From NCBI RefSeq assembly GCF_900637055.1, contig NZ_LR134338.1, forward strand, positions 611,001 to 675,000: 64,000 nucleotides of DNA, in the 5' to 3' direction. Position numbers and translations under genes: made by a program. The notes beneath the pieces were generated by a model. It ran no database searches. It saw nothing but the letters and a program-made list of their open reading frames with translations, and was not told where the DNA came from. Within the stretch, counting starts at the first letter, position 1, and the number at the start of each line of letters is the position of its first letter. This DNA is from Brevibacillus brevis. GTDB lineage: Bacteria > Bacillota > Bacilli > Brevibacillales > Brevibacillaceae. Positions 7,281 to 16,560 of the stretch are shown here, piece by piece.

Positions 7281-8912
7281 TTATTTTTCAATATAGGCGT
7301 ATTTAAAGTAGGAACCGCCGAGAGGGAAGATTACAAAGTCCTTCACCTTGTCGTTTTTCACATAAGCATTGCCGCGGAAGTGCAGCGGTGCGAGCGGCAT
7401 TTCTTCCATGAGAATTTTTTCGGCGTCAAACATCAGCTGCTTGCGCTTTTGCTCGTCGGTCTCATAGTAGCTCTTATTGAGCAGATCGCGGTATTCCTTG
7501 TTGTCGAAGCGAACGACGTTGTTGCCACCCAAGTCCTTGTACATTTCGAGGAAATTGATCGGGTCGTTGAAATCGGCTCCCCATAGCCAGATACCGAAGT
7601 CGTATTTGCCATTTTGGACATCCTCGTTGAACACTTTCCATTCTGAGGTGCGAATATCAATGTCGACGCCCAATGTTTTCTTCCACTCGTCCTGGAGTGC
7701 TTGAGCCAATTTCTTGTCCGTTTCTCCGGTGTCGTAGTAGTACGTGACTTTAGGGAATTGAGTCAGCCCGAGCTCTTTCATGCCTTCTGCCAAAAGCTGC
7801 TTCGCCTTCGCCACATCTTCTTTAAAGTAGCCGTCCGGATTCAACCCCATGGAAACGGGAACCCAGCCATAAGCGGGCGGAACACCGGTCTGTAGGATGT
7901 TATCCACCAATTGCTGGCGGTTGATCGAATACGAAAACGCCTGGCGAATTTTTTTGTTGGTAAAAGGGGGCTTCTCTGTATTGAAGATGACGGCCTTGGT
8001 GCCGGGGTTATCTGCGACGAGCAGCTTGCCTTCTTCTTTGATCTGACCGACCGCATCCGGCGACAAACCAAAGGAAGGGTAGCCTCCCCAATCCAGGTCG
8101 CCATTTTCAAACATGGACAGGGCGGTGTTGTTATCCTCGATGATGACGATATGGATCTGGTCTAGCTTGACGTTGGCGTTGTCCCAATAGGTAGGGCTTT
8201 TGCTGAAGGTGAGCTTGGACTTGTGCTCCCACGTATCCATGATAAACGGGCCATTGCCGACAATCGTTTTGGCTTCTGTTGCCCACTGGGGATTGCTCTC
8301 GATGGTCTTTTTATGAAGCGGGTAGTAGGTAGTGAATGAGGTCAATTCGCGGAAGAACGGTGTTGGTGAGCGCAAGGTGAAATCGAGTGTGTAGTCGTCC
8401 TTTGCCTTTACCCCGACGTCCTCTTGCTTGCCTTTTCCGGAGTAATAATCCTCGCCACCCTTGATATAGAAGAGCTGATACGCGTAGCCGGAAGCGGTTT
8501 TGGGGTCGAGATTGCGCTTGATGGCGTACTCAAAATCGTGAGCGGTAACAGGATCGCCATTGCTCCATTTGGCGTCCTTTCGAATGGTAAAAGTAAAATG
8601 AGTGAAGTCAGGAGTATGCGTATAGCTCTCCGCGATAGCGTTGATCATCTGGCCTTGACGGTCGACGCTGGTCAGTCCTTCGAAGGTGAGATTGATCATG
8701 TCCATCGAGGTCGAATCTGTTGCAATGCCGGCATCCATGGTAGACGGCTCCCCGGTGATGCTCCATTGCAAGACCATTGGCTCTGAGGTAGTAGGCTTTG
8801 CTGTCACTTCCGCTGGAGGGGATTGGATATTGTCGGCGGGCTTCGAGCTACAGCCGACTGAGAGACTAAACAACAAAACAGCAGTAGAAATGCCTAGTAG
8901 CCACTTGTTCAT
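7281..8912 (-). CDS. Oligopeptide ABC transporter substrate-binding lipoprotein (OppA/DppE-like)
   Basis: 543 residues, normal for family 5 solute-binding proteins. A lipoprotein signal peptide ends in LSVGC with lipidation at Cys21. The family signature is recognisable in YTHTPDFTHFTFTIRKDAKW and SNGDPVTAHDFEYAIKR. It would be anchored outside the membrane and deliver peptides to an Opp/Dpp permease. No permease or ATPase genes are adjacent, so it is an orphan receptor. CAGGAGG precedes ATG. The 235 bases upstream, up to the next gene end, hold a possible minus-strand promoter (TTGAAT-N18-CATTAT) and the terminator of the DoxX-like gene. Confidence 0.9.
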   Translation of the reverse strand: MNKWLLGISTAVLLFSLSVGCSSKPADNIQSPPAEVTAKPTTSEPMVLQWSITGEPSTMDAGIATDSTSMDMINLTFEGLTSVDRQGQMINAIAESYTHTPDFTHFTFTIRKDAKWSNGDPVTAHDFEYAIKRNLDPKTASGYAYQLFYIKGGEDYYSGKGKQEDVGVKAKDDYTLDFTLRSPTPFFRELTSFTTYYPLHKKTIESNPQWATEAKTIVGNGPFIMDTWEHKSKLTFSKSPTYWDNANVKLDQIHIVIIEDNNTALSMFENGDLDWGGYPSFGLSPDAVGQIKEEGKLLVADNPGTKAVIFNTEKPPFTNKKIRQAFSYSINRQQLVDNILQTGVPPAYGWVPVSMGLNPDGYFKEDVAKAKQLLAEGMKELGLTQFPKVTYYYDTGETDKKLAQALQDEWKKTLGVDIDIRTSEWKVFNEDVQNGKYDFGIWLWGADFNDPINFLEMYKDLGGNNVVRFDNKEYRDLLNKSYYETDEQKRKQLMFDAEKILMEEMPLAPLHFRGNAYVKNDKVKDFVIFPLGGSYFKYAYIEK

Positions 8913-9098
8913 ACAGTCCTCCTGTTAAATTATTTGAAAAATAAGAAAATTTATAGTTCCTCAAAAGAATAATGCACAGCAATCAGACAGTCATTCAACA
9001 TAATGTATAAATATTCACCAAAAATCATGGTTACAAGTCGGAATAAATTCATACAATTTGTCCGTTCCTTCATGAACGATCGATTTGAAGGGACAACA

Positions 9099-9123
9099 AA
9101 AGCCACCCGCAAAAGGTGGCTTT
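9099..9123 (-). terminator. Terminator of the DoxX-like gene
   Basis: Perfect 9-bp stem AAAGCCACC/GGTGGCTTT with a 7-nt loop. On the minus strand it ends in TTTTGTTGTCC just after the DoxX-like stop. Confidence 0.75.
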
Positions 9124-9147
9124 GTCATTAGGGAGTTAAAGTAAGGA

Positions 9148-9717
9148 TTACTTGTTCATCGGCAAAACACCATCGCGCGATTTTCTCGTCCAAGGTGTTC
9201 CGAGATAAGAAAGCGCCCAGCGATCAAGACCATACCAGCCAGCAACCTTCCAAGCCAGAACGAGCCAAGTGGCAAAAACAAAAAGGAGTGGGTTGGTGCT
9301 GACGGTTCCTGCGAACAGAAAGCTGACGTTCATCAAGCCGCCGAAAAACGCTGCGATCCCTGTCAGGCAACCGAGGATCAAGCCGAGTCCAACGAGTACC
9401 TCACCCCAAGCAACGAGGAAGCCGAACACCTTGGCATTTGGCAATACCATATTTTCCAGGAACCAGGCGTACCACCCCGTTACGTCCTTTCCTTCGGCTG
9501 CTTTTGCCAAGGAGCCTTTTACGAACCCTTGAATCGCTCCGCCAGCCGCATCTCCGGTCCAGCTATCGGACTGGACTTTTTTCCATCCGGCAGTAATCCA
9601 TGAATAGCCGACATACAGTCTGATAATCAACCAGATCGCAGCCGATTTGGTGCTGGTGAACAGGAAGTGTGAAACAGGATTTTCAGGAATAATAATTTCG
9701 TTTTGACGATTTTGCAT
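9148..9717 (-). CDS. DoxX/DoxD-like integral membrane protein
   Basis: 189 residues with about four hydrophobic segments: around WLIIRLYVGYSWITAGW, VFGFLVAWGEVLVGLGLILG, GIAAFFGGLMNVSFLFAG and LLFVFATWLVLAW. The RxxxGxxWxxAGxxK-like first helix and GEVLVGLGLILG are typical of DoxX-family proteins, related to the quinone-reducing thiosulfate dehydrogenase subunit. Catalytic role uncertain; some members work with thiol or redox stress enzymes. A strong GGAGG site precedes the ATG. Single gene with its own terminator. Confidence 0.8.
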   Translation of the reverse strand: MQNRQNEIIIPENPVSHFLFTSTKSAAIWLIIRLYVGYSWITAGWKKVQSDSWTGDAAGGAIQGFVKGSLAKAAEGKDVTGWYAWFLENMVLPNAKVFGFLVAWGEVLVGLGLILGCLTGIAAFFGGLMNVSFLFAGTVSTNPLLFVFATWLVLAWKVAGWYGLDRWALSYLGTPWTRKSRDGVLPMNK

Positions 9718-9848
9718 GTGGGTGTCCTCCTACATACGTTTTGCATATCTTTGTTCGAGCCGATTTTAACATAACAAATGGCGGTGTAGTGCGGTTTGGG
9801 CATAAGTTCATACGGTGTTCATTGACACTATAAGCACGGTGTTAATGG

Positions 9849-9876
9849 TAAATCCTAGTGTGTATATTGCCAAAAT
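9849..9876 (+). promoter_or_regulatory. Possible SigD (motility) promoter for the chemoreceptor
   Basis: TAAA at 9849-9852 is followed after 16 bases by GCCAAAAT at 9869-9876, close to the SigD consensus TAAA-N15-GCCGATAT. It lies about 90 bases upstream of the chemoreceptor start. No other strong promoter is evident in this 248-base divergent gap. Confidence 0.4.
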
Positions 9877-9965
9877 ACAGTAAATTCATGAAAGGATTGA
9901 CAAGTTAAGATGTGGTAAATTATGTTAAGTTATGTTAAAAAAATAAAACTTCTTGGAGCAGACTT

Positions 9966-12032
9966 ATGAAACGAATGTGGATGTCTTTTCGTACTAAGCT
10001 TACCTTGATGATTTCTTTATTTACGATGCTGGTAGCCATTGTGTTGTCTATTACGGACTATGTTCAGTTCAAGGCGAATATTATTTCTGACCAAGCGGTA
10101 CAGTACCAGCTGGTAGAGGATCATGTCACGAATGCAGTGAAGAATGTGGATATGGCATACGGCGTTTTTGAGAAAGACATGGAAAGCCGCATGCAGCAAA
10201 CACTGCAAGTGTTAACGAACAATTATCGGCAAAATCCAGCGGTGGAGACGTGGGACTATGCAGCCCTGCGTGAGCAGTATGGGATGGATATTTTCATCAT
10301 TGACCGAAATATCAAGGTCGTTCATTCCAGCGTCAAAACTGATATTGGGCTGGATTTCAGCAATGCCGGGGCATTTACGGAGCTGTTGAAAAAGCGGATC
10401 GATGGAAATGAGTTTTCTGCCGATGGCATGGAGGTTTCCGTCAATACAGGTCAAATCAAAAAGTTCGCTTATCTCCCTACGTTTGACCAGAAGTACCTGT
10501 TTGAAGTCAGTGTGAATTTGCAGGACAGCGCTCTTTTCCAGACCTTTAATTTCTTGGCTGTATCGCAGGCGATCACGGAGAAATACGACATGGTAAAAGA
10601 CATTCTGGTCTTTTCTCACGATGGTTACGCTTTGGGGAGAACAGGGAGCGACGGGAAAGCTTTGCGAGTGATCGAGAGTCACTTGCCGATTTTTACGGAA
10701 GCATACCAATCACAAGAGATCAGAGAGTTTCATGAAAAAACTGAGGAGAAAGATCTCACTTATCGCCTCGTCCCGTACAAGCTGGGCAAAGATCCCAAAG
10801 ATCTCAGCCGATCACGTGTCATCAAGATTGTGTATGATAATACAGGGCTGAACCAGAAGCTGGCGGAAAATCTGGAGTCCGTTGTCTGGAAGCTGGTTTG
10901 TTCCGTGGCAGGAGCATTGCTTCTATCCTTCCTGCTGAGTCGCTGGATTACCCGCCCGATTGATCAAATGAGGGAGATCATTACGCAGACAGCTCAATTT
11001 GATTTGCGGGAAAGAATGGCGGTGAACGAGCAGGGCACGCAGGATGAGATTGGATTGACAGCACAGTCGATCATTGTCATGCGTGAGCAATTGAGCGAGG
11101 TCGTGAGCAAGTTGGCAGCCGTGTCCCGCTCGGTCGCTGAAAATGCGCAGAGCGTCGAGCAATCTACTAACAAAGTAAGCGAGCAGTCCAGTGGAACCGC
11201 GGAGGCTACGGGCATCTTGCTCGCACATATGCAAGAGACGATGGCGGCCACAGAAGAGATGAATGCGACCTTGAATGATATGCAGAACGTCATTCACTCG
11301 ATTACGAAAAGAACGGAAGAAGCGGCTGCGACCGCGCAGGATGTCAGCTCGCGGGCAACTGCTTTGCGGGAACATGCATTGGCTGCGGATAAAATGACGA
11401 CAGAGCTCTATATGAATGTAAAGGCGCAAACGGAAATCGCGATCATCGACTCGAAGGAATCGATGGAAAAAATCAACCTGTTGGCAGAGGCGATACTCAC
11501 GATTTCTGAACAGACGAATCTGTTGGCATTGAATGCGGCGATTGAAGCTGCACGTGCAGGAGACAGCGGTAGAGGTTTCTCTGTCGTAGCGGACGAGATA
11601 CGCAGACTGGCGACACAATCGTCTGAGGTCGTGATTGATATTCAACGCATTATCCAAGTCGCGCGTGAATCCGTAGACAATCTGGCGACTCATTCGTCGA
11701 GCGTATTGGATTTCATCGATACGCAGGTCAGTCCTGACTATGATAGCATGATGGAAACATCGGAGAAGTACAATTTGGATGCACACCATTTCCATACGTT
11801 GCTGGCAGAATTCAATGCCTCTTTTGAAGAGTTGAATTCCACAATCAGCAGTGTGGTTTCTGTCGTAGAGCAAGTGACGAACTCCATGGAGAAAAGTGCA
11901 CACAGTGTGGAGGCGATCACAGAGCAATCGCACATTATTGCGGATAACAACCAACAGGTCGCAGCTATTTCAGAGAGAAATGTCGGCTTGACGCAAACGA
12001 TGGAAGAGATCGTGCATCGGTTCAAAATCTAA
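9966..12032 (+). CDS. Methyl-accepting chemotaxis protein
   Basis: 688 residues. TM1 is about residues 11-33, an extracellular sensor domain of about 270 residues follows (dCache-like fold plausible), and TM2 is about 303-325. Next comes a HAMP domain starting at [15 protein letters not shown] and a long coiled-coil signalling domain. The conserved hairpin tip [19 protein letters not shown] (near residue 510) binds CheA/CheW. The ligand cannot be deduced. It is monocistronic and followed by its own terminator. Confidence 0.93.
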   Translation: MKRMWMSFRTKLTLMISLFTMLVAIVLSITDYVQFKANIISDQAVQYQLVEDHVTNAVKNVDMAYGVFEKDMESRMQQTLQVLTNNYRQNPAVETWDYAALREQYGMDIFIIDRNIKVVHSSVKTDIGLDFSNAGAFTELLKKRIDGNEFSADGMEVSVNTGQIKKFAYLPTFDQKYLFEVSVNLQDSALFQTFNFLAVSQAITEKYDMVKDILVFSHDGYALGRTGSDGKALRVIESHLPIFTEAYQSQEIREFHEKTEEKDLTYRLVPYKLGKDPKDLSRSRVIKIVYDNTGLNQKLAENLESVVWKLVCSVAGALLLSFLLSRWITRPIDQMREIITQTAQFDLRERMAVNEQGTQDEIGLTAQSIIVMREQLSEVVSKLAAVSRSVAENAQSVEQSTNKVSEQSSGTAEATGILLAHMQETMAATEEMNATLNDMQNVIHSITKRTEEAAATAQDVSSRATALREHALAADKMTTELYMNVKAQTEIAIIDSKESMEKINLLAEAILTISEQTNLLALNAAIEAARAGDSGRGFSVVADEIRRLATQSSEVVIDIQRIIQVARESVDNLATHSSSVLDFIDTQVSPDYDSMMETSEKYNLDAHHFHTLLAEFNASFEELNSTISSVVSVVEQVTNSMEKSAHSVEAITEQSHIIADNNQQVAAISERNVGLTQTMEEIVHRFKI

Positions 12033-12037
12033 AAGTG

Positions 12038-12070
12038 CCCCCTTTCTAGTAAAAATGGAAAGGGGGTTTT
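12038..12070 (+). terminator. Terminator after the chemoreceptor
   Basis: CCCCCTTTC pairs with GAAAGGGGG (12058-12066), followed by TTTTGTTG. Confidence 0.85.
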
Positions 12071-12088
12071 GTTGTAATATATTTGTAG

Positions 12089-12205
12089 GAAGGATGTAGG
12101 CAGTACGACTTGGATTTTTTATTGACGACGTCAAAGCCCGATATATACAAAATGGAATTCCAGGATGAAGTGCTCGTGGAAACGAAGCGATTATGGGGGA
12201 ACTGA
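12089..12205 (+). other. Open coding-like fragment without a start (possible gene remnant)
   Basis: Between the terminator and the SUKH-like gene one frame is open for 38 codons with no ATG until late and stops at TGA 12203-12205. The residues (LLTTSKPDIYKMEFQDEV...) look like the C-terminal end of a protein. It may be the leftover of a deleted gene upstream of the immunity-type gene. Evidence is limited to composition. Confidence 0.25.
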
Positions 12206-12234
12206 CTTCCTATAGGAAAACGGAGGCTTTACAT

Positions 12235-12801
12235 ATGGATATAAAAGAGTATATCAAGAATGGTTTTGAAGCTTACTATGCCCGATATAACCAAGTGACA
12301 GAGGAAGGCTTTTGCAGATGGATGCGGCCAGACGTCCCTGATGCCATGAAGGTAGCGGATGTCGATGACGAATGGTCCAGATGGAAGCTGGTTCCTTCTA
12401 TCGTAAGTCACGAGGATGTGGCTGCGCTCGAAAAAGAATTTGGGTTGAAATTTCCGGAGTGGTATAAAGCCTTCATTTCTACCTATCATCATTATTTCGA
12501 CGTCATTCCTGAACAAGGGATTGATGAGCCATTTGATCGTATTCGGGATATGTACAATCCATTGCTCTGCAAGTTAGGCTACCTTCCTTTTTCATGGGAT
12601 ACGGAGTACGGCAAACTATACTGTATCGATTTGCAAGAAAGCCCGGATGAAGAGAAGTGTGCCATCTACGAAATTGATCATGAAATATTATTTGAGATGG
12701 ATGAAGAAAATACGGAACGCAACGAATTGAAAGAATCACTGATCTTTTTGTATCCGAATTTCAAATCTTATTTTGACCACACTTTTTTAGAACGCGCATG
12801 A
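12235..12801 (+). CDS. SMI1/KNR4 (SUKH) family protein, possible immunity protein
   Basis: 188 residues from ATG 12235 (AACGGAGG 10 bases upstream); ATG 12193 in the same frame has no good ribosome site. The SUKH core is recognisable: VAALEKEFGLKFPEWYKAFI near residues 63-82, then an acidic middle and C-terminal half. SUKH proteins are often immunity partners of polymorphic toxins and occur as orphans in Bacillales. No toxin gene is adjacent. Followed by a strong terminator. Confidence 0.7.
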   Translation: MDIKEYIKNGFEAYYARYNQVTEEGFCRWMRPDVPDAMKVADVDDEWSRWKLVPSIVSHEDVAALEKEFGLKFPEWYKAFISTYHHYFDVIPEQGIDEPFDRIRDMYNPLLCKLGYLPFSWDTEYGKLYCIDLQESPDEEKCAIYEIDHEILFEMDEENTERNELKESLIFLYPNFKSYFDHTFLERA

Positions 12802-12807
12802 CGCGAA

Positions 12808-12849
12808 AGCAAAACCCTCTTTCACTAAAATAGGAAAGAGGGTTTTGCT
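12808..12849. terminator. Terminator after the SUKH-like gene
   Basis: AGCAAAACCCTCTTTC pairs perfectly with GAAAGAGGGTTTTGCT. It sits between convergent genes and could act on both strands. Confidence 0.85.
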
Positions 12850-12891
12850 TGTGAGATTTTTGTGAGAATCGTTTGATACGCTAGGAGCCGA

Positions 12892-13758
12892 CTACGACTC
12901 TATGAATCTTAGCTTATCAGGATTTCTGACAAAGTAGAGGTTGCGAATGACTCCATGTTCGATATGCAAAAACACCACGGTGTCGATTCTGCCGTCCTGT
13001 CTGATCACAAACCCGGTCTGGTTGTTTACAGGTGCGAGCTCTACAGAAAAATCTGGACGCTTCGAGAAGCTGCGCATCAAACCGAGCAAGAAGGAAGCCA
13101 CGCGTTCGCCAGATAGGATCGGATGCAGAGCTGCGGTGACCTTGCCGCCGCCGTCGGAGAGCAATACCGCATCTGTGGCAAGCAGCGTGAGCAATGTCTC
13201 AACATTTCCGTGCTCCAGCGCAGACAGAAAACGGCCGATCCATTCTTCGCCGAACTCTTTTTCTGGGGGGAGATGAGGTTCCGCAGGATCAATCCCCATT
13301 TTCTTTTTTGCCCGACTAACGATCTTGCGGCAATTCGCTTCGGTTTTTCCAACCAGCTCGGCAATCTCGTCGTATTGGAAGTCAAAGGCTTCTCGCAGGA
13401 CGAACACCGCTCGTTCTGCGGGAGACAGCCGCTCCAAGAGGACGAGCATTGCGTAGGATAGCAAATCTTTGATAATGACAGAATCATAGCTGTCTGCATC
13501 AGGGGTAGAGATGGGCTCTGGCAGCCATGGTCCAGTGTACAGCTCCCGTTTTTTGCGGGCCGATTTTAACAAATCGAGGCAGCGGTTTGTGGTCATTTTG
13601 CACAGGTAGGCCTTCGGTTCGGACATCTGCTCCAGCGAGACATCATGGGACTTCACGAATACGTCCTGCACGATATCCTCCGCATCCGTGGCCGAGCCAA
13701 GCATCTGATAGGCAAGGCGGAACATGAGCCCCTTATATTGTTTGTACAGAGCCTCCAT
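12892..13758 (-). CDS. ECF41-like RNA polymerase sigma factor with C-terminal SnoaL-like domain
   Basis: 288 residues, longer than ordinary ECF sigmas. Region 2 is MLGSATDAEDIVQDVFVK, and region 4 is near residues 105-155 with RAVFVLREAFDFQYDEIAEL and the helix AELVGKTEANCRKIVSRAKK. A C-terminal extension of about 110 residues resembles the SnoaL-like (NTF2-fold) regulatory domain of ECF41/SigJ sigmas, which work without a classic anti-sigma factor. It is encoded 46 bases after a flavoprotein gene on the same strand; ECF41 sigmas typically sit beside and control such oxidoreductase genes. Confidence 0.85.
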   Translation of the reverse strand: MEALYKQYKGLMFRLAYQMLGSATDAEDIVQDVFVKSHDVSLEQMSEPKAYLCKMTTNRCLDLLKSARKKRELYTGPWLPEPISTPDADSYDSVIIKDLLSYAMLVLLERLSPAERAVFVLREAFDFQYDEIAELVGKTEANCRKIVSRAKKKMGIDPAEPHLPPEKEFGEEWIGRFLSALEHGNVETLLTLLATDAVLLSDGGGKVTAALHPILSGERVASFLLGLMRSFSKRPDFSVELAPVNNQTGFVIRQDGRIDTVVFLHIEHGVIRNLYFVRNPDKLRFIES

Positions 13759-13804
13759 GGCTGTGTCACTTCCTCTTGTGTCTTCGTGCGTCCCTGTTTT
13801 TTTC

Positions 13805-14977
13805 TTATTTTATCATGCTGGCAATATTCCAGGTGAACTCGCGAAATTTCCACCCCAATTTCCCTGTCAAAATGATATCGAGTCCCCATTTTCTCGTCCA
13901 AACCATTCCGCGTTCAGGGCCGAGCCCGACGCAGTAAATGTCCATGTAGCTTTTGTGTGTGGGAGCAGGGGTTCCTTCCAAGTCAGCCAGCACAATTTTT
14001 CCCAAACGTATCGCCTGTCCGGAGGCTTCCTTGCAGGTCATCGTGTCCGCTTGACCGCTTGCTGGATCTACGATGCGTGCACAATCGCCAATACTGTACA
14101 CCCCCGGCGTTCCCGCTACACGATAGGATTCATCGACGACCACCTGTCCGTGTGTGGTCAGTGGCACGCCCATGCTGCGCAATGCGGGATTAGGCTGCAA
14201 GCCAAGCGACCAGACGCACAGCCCGACAGCAAGTGTGCGACCACTGGCTAGCGTCAGCATTCCGTCCCGCTCATGAAGTGCCTTTTGACCATGCAGAATG
14301 GTTAGGCCGCCATCCGTGAGTGCACTCTCCAGCTTGCGCCCCATTTTGGCGGACCCTTCCATAAACAAACGATTTTGTGCGTTGATGAGATAGACTTTGA
14401 CTTCATCAGGATGGATGCCGAGGCTCTTCGCTTCCCCACGCATGGCAAAAGCCATTTCTGCAGCAGTCTCCATCCCGCTGATGCCCGCTCCCGCAACGGC
14501 GATCGTCAACAATCGCTCTCGTTCGGATGGCTGTTTCTCATGGACGGCTTGGCGCATGTTGGCAAGCCACTTATCCCGAATGGACTCGGCCGCCTCGACG
14601 CCCGTCAAAGCAATGCCGCCTTGCTCTGGTTCCGGTTGGCGAATGACGCTTCCTACTGCCAGGATGAGAATGTCGTAGGGCAACGGTTGTTCTTGGCCGT
14701 TTTTGTTCCGGAATAAGAGGGTTTTCTCCTTCCCTTTGATCGACGTGACTGTACCTTGCACGAATTCGACGCCCTCTGGAAACAGATTTTTTAGCGGAAT
14801 CGAGATGTCTGTTTTGGCAGCAGCTGGTTTGAACAACAGGACTTTGCGAAGGTGATGAGGCTCTTTATCAAGTAAGATGAAGCGGATCGGGCGTCCTTTG
14901 CATGTATCCCGAACGGCTTTTAGTGCGTTGATACCTGCGTACCCGCCTCCGACAATCACACATGTTACTTCTTTCAT
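13805..14977 (-). CDS. FAD-dependent NAD(P)H:quinone oxidoreductase-like protein (NDH-2 family)
   Basis: 390 residues from ATG 14977, chosen because GAGGAG lies 9-10 bases upstream; an upstream extension to 15136 lacks a ribosome site. The FAD-binding fingerprint VIVGGGYAGINAL is at the N-terminus. A second NAD-binding segment (AVAGAGISGMETAAEMA) lies mid-protein, and GVYSIGDCARIVD is the conserved FAD-contact motif near residue 300. It likely oxidises NAD(P)H and passes electrons to a quinone or similar acceptor at the membrane. It is the first gene of a two-gene unit with the ECF41-like sigma. Confidence 0.85.
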   Translation of the reverse strand: MKEVTCVIVGGGYAGINALKAVRDTCKGRPIRFILLDKEPHHLRKVLLFKPAAAKTDISIPLKNLFPEGVEFVQGTVTSIKGKEKTLLFRNKNGQEQPLPYDILILAVGSVIRQPEPEQGGIALTGVEAAESIRDKWLANMRQAVHEKQPSERERLLTIAVAGAGISGMETAAEMAFAMRGEAKSLGIHPDEVKVYLINAQNRLFMEGSAKMGRKLESALTDGGLTILHGQKALHERDGMLTLASGRTLAVGLCVWSLGLQPNPALRSMGVPLTTHGQVVVDESYRVAGTPGVYSIGDCARIVDPASGQADTMTCKEASGQAIRLGKIVLADLEGTPAPTHKSYMDIYCVGLGPERGMVWTRKWGLDIILTGKLGWKFREFTWNIASMIK

Positions 14978-15122
14978 GCCAATCAGCTCCTCGTTTGGTT
15001 TGACCATGTAACGAGAGTGGGAGTGATTGTGTGACACACCGTAAGAGGAAAATGTCGAAAAAAAACGAATAGGGAATAGATGGGAAGATAGGCACATCAG
15101 AGCTCGTAGGAGGATTCCAAGC

Positions 15123-15863
15123 ATGTCATACAACATCTACACTTTCGCACAAAGATCGGATCTAGAAGATCAAGCTGATGCACTCATTGAAGCAAGCTGG
15201 TCTGCCTTCATGCTGAATGACGAAGTGGCTAACGAATATTACGGTCATCTGTATGACTGGTTCTCTTCTTATCAATTCATGCTGACGGACGAGGCTGACA
15301 AGGTAATGGCTGTAGGAAATGCGATTCCCTTTTATTGGGATGGCACTGCAGAAGGGCTGCCAAAAGGCTGGGATGATGTCTTTCTGCAAGGGATTGAAGA
15401 CTACCGCCAAGAAAAACAGCCAAACGCGTTATCGGCACTCTCCATCTCCATCGATCCCCAGTATCGCGGACTCGGTCTGAGCAAGCAGATGGTTACATCG
15501 ATGAAGGATATCGCCAAGGAAAATGGCTTGGTGCACTTGGTGGCACCTGTACGTCCATCGCTCAAGCACAAGTACCCGCTCACGCCAATGGACAAGTACA
15601 TTCAGTGGAAAACGAGCGATGACGCTCCTTTTGATCCGTGGGTGCGCACGCATTGGAAGTTGGGAGCGAAAATCATGCAGGTGGCGCCGGAATCCATGCT
15701 GATCAGAGGAAATCTGAAGGATTGGGAAAGCTGGACAGGGATGAAATTCCCGGAGTCCGGATCGTACATCATTCCAGACGCATTAGTTCCCGTGCAAGTT
15801 GACGTGGAAAAGGACGAAGTGGTATATATCGAGCCGAATATTTGGATGCAGCATGTTTTATAA
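15123..15863 (+). CDS. GNAT-like acetyltransferase
   Basis: 246 residues. Motif A appears as SISIDPQYRGLGLSKQMV near residues 103-120, preceded by a typical N-terminal half. The C-terminal 90 residues are an extension beyond the minimal GNAT fold. TAGGAGG precedes ATG. It stands alone; the sigma/anti-sigma pair begins 140 bases downstream. Substrate unknown. Confidence 0.75.
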   Translation: MSYNIYTFAQRSDLEDQADALIEASWSAFMLNDEVANEYYGHLYDWFSSYQFMLTDEADKVMAVGNAIPFYWDGTAEGLPKGWDDVFLQGIEDYRQEKQPNALSALSISIDPQYRGLGLSKQMVTSMKDIAKENGLVHLVAPVRPSLKHKYPLTPMDKYIQWKTSDDAPFDPWVRTHWKLGAKIMQVAPESMLIRGNLKDWESWTGMKFPESGSYIIPDALVPVQVDVEKDEVVYIEPNIWMQHVL

Positions 15864-16002
15864 AGCAAAGCATTGCGCGAAGAACAAACAGCGAAGTAGC
15901 CTTTTGGAAGCCACAGCGGTTTCTTTTTGCTTTTTCTGTCACCTTTTTGCCGTGAGACGGATCATACCTAATAGCAAGCAATCAACGGATGAGGTGAACG
16001 GG

Positions 16003-16560
16003 TTGAACGAAGTTGAAACAATGCCAGCGAGTCTGGAGGTTACACGGGAAGCCAGACTGAAATGGCTAATGCAGCAATACGGGGAGAAGATTTTTCATCT
16101 GGTGAGTCTCACGGTAAAGAATCATGCCTTGGCGGACGATATTACCCAAAACGTGTTTATCAAAGCATATCGGCATCTCGATCAGTTCCGGGGGGACGGA
16201 CAGATCAAGCATTGGCTCTACAAGATCGCGATGAATGAAAGCAAAAAGCATTTTCGGTCTTGGTCGTTCCGCAACATTTTTCCGACGATGGATGATCATC
16301 TGGGCGACCTGATGGATCGGCAGGCAAACAATCAGGTAGAGGAAGAGATATTGAACCGGGTGAAGCGGGAAGAGATCGTCACATACATTCAATCGCTTGC
16401 ACCGAAATACAGGCAGGTTATCCTCTTGCACTATTACGAAGACCTGTCGATTGCGGAAGTAGCGGAGATTCTCTCGGTTTCGCAGGAGGTCGTCCGTACG
16501 CGTTTGCATCGAGCCAGAAAGCAATTGAAGAAGACCATGTCTAAGGAGGTAAAAGGATGA
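16003..16560 (+). CDS. ECF RNA polymerase sigma factor
   Basis: 185 residues from TTG 16003, preceded by GAGGTG; ATG 16021 is an alternative. Region 2 contains ALADDITQNVFIKAYRHLDQ and region 4 contains LAPKYRQVILLHYYEDLSIA followed by the helix-turn-helix AEVAEILSVSQEVVRTRLHRA. It overlaps the next gene by four bases (ATGA), the usual coupling of a sigma factor with its anti-sigma factor. The stress it reports cannot be read from the sequence. Confidence 0.9.
   Translation: MNEVETMPASLEVTREARLKWLMQQYGEKIFHLVSLTVKNHALADDITQNVFIKAYRHLDQFRGDGQIKHWLYKIAMNESKKHFRSWSFRNIFPTMDDHLGDLMDRQANNQVEEEILNRVKREEIVTYIQSLAPKYRQVILLHYYEDLSIAEVAEILSVSQEVVRTRLHRARKQLKKTMSKEVKG

Noticed and set aside
10923..11954. 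343-codon minus-strand frame over the chemoreceptor
   Set aside because: Shadow of the MCP signalling domain; its composition is non-protein-like.
14978..15136. 53-codon N-terminal extension of the flavoprotein
   Set aside because: The FAD-binding strand should start the protein; GAGGAG precedes ATG 14977, and the extension overlaps the next gene's control region.
15799..16002. N-terminal extension of the ECF sigma factor at 16003
   Set aside because: It overlaps the preceding acetyltransferase gene, lacks a ribosome site, and family members begin near the TTG/ATG at 16003/16021.
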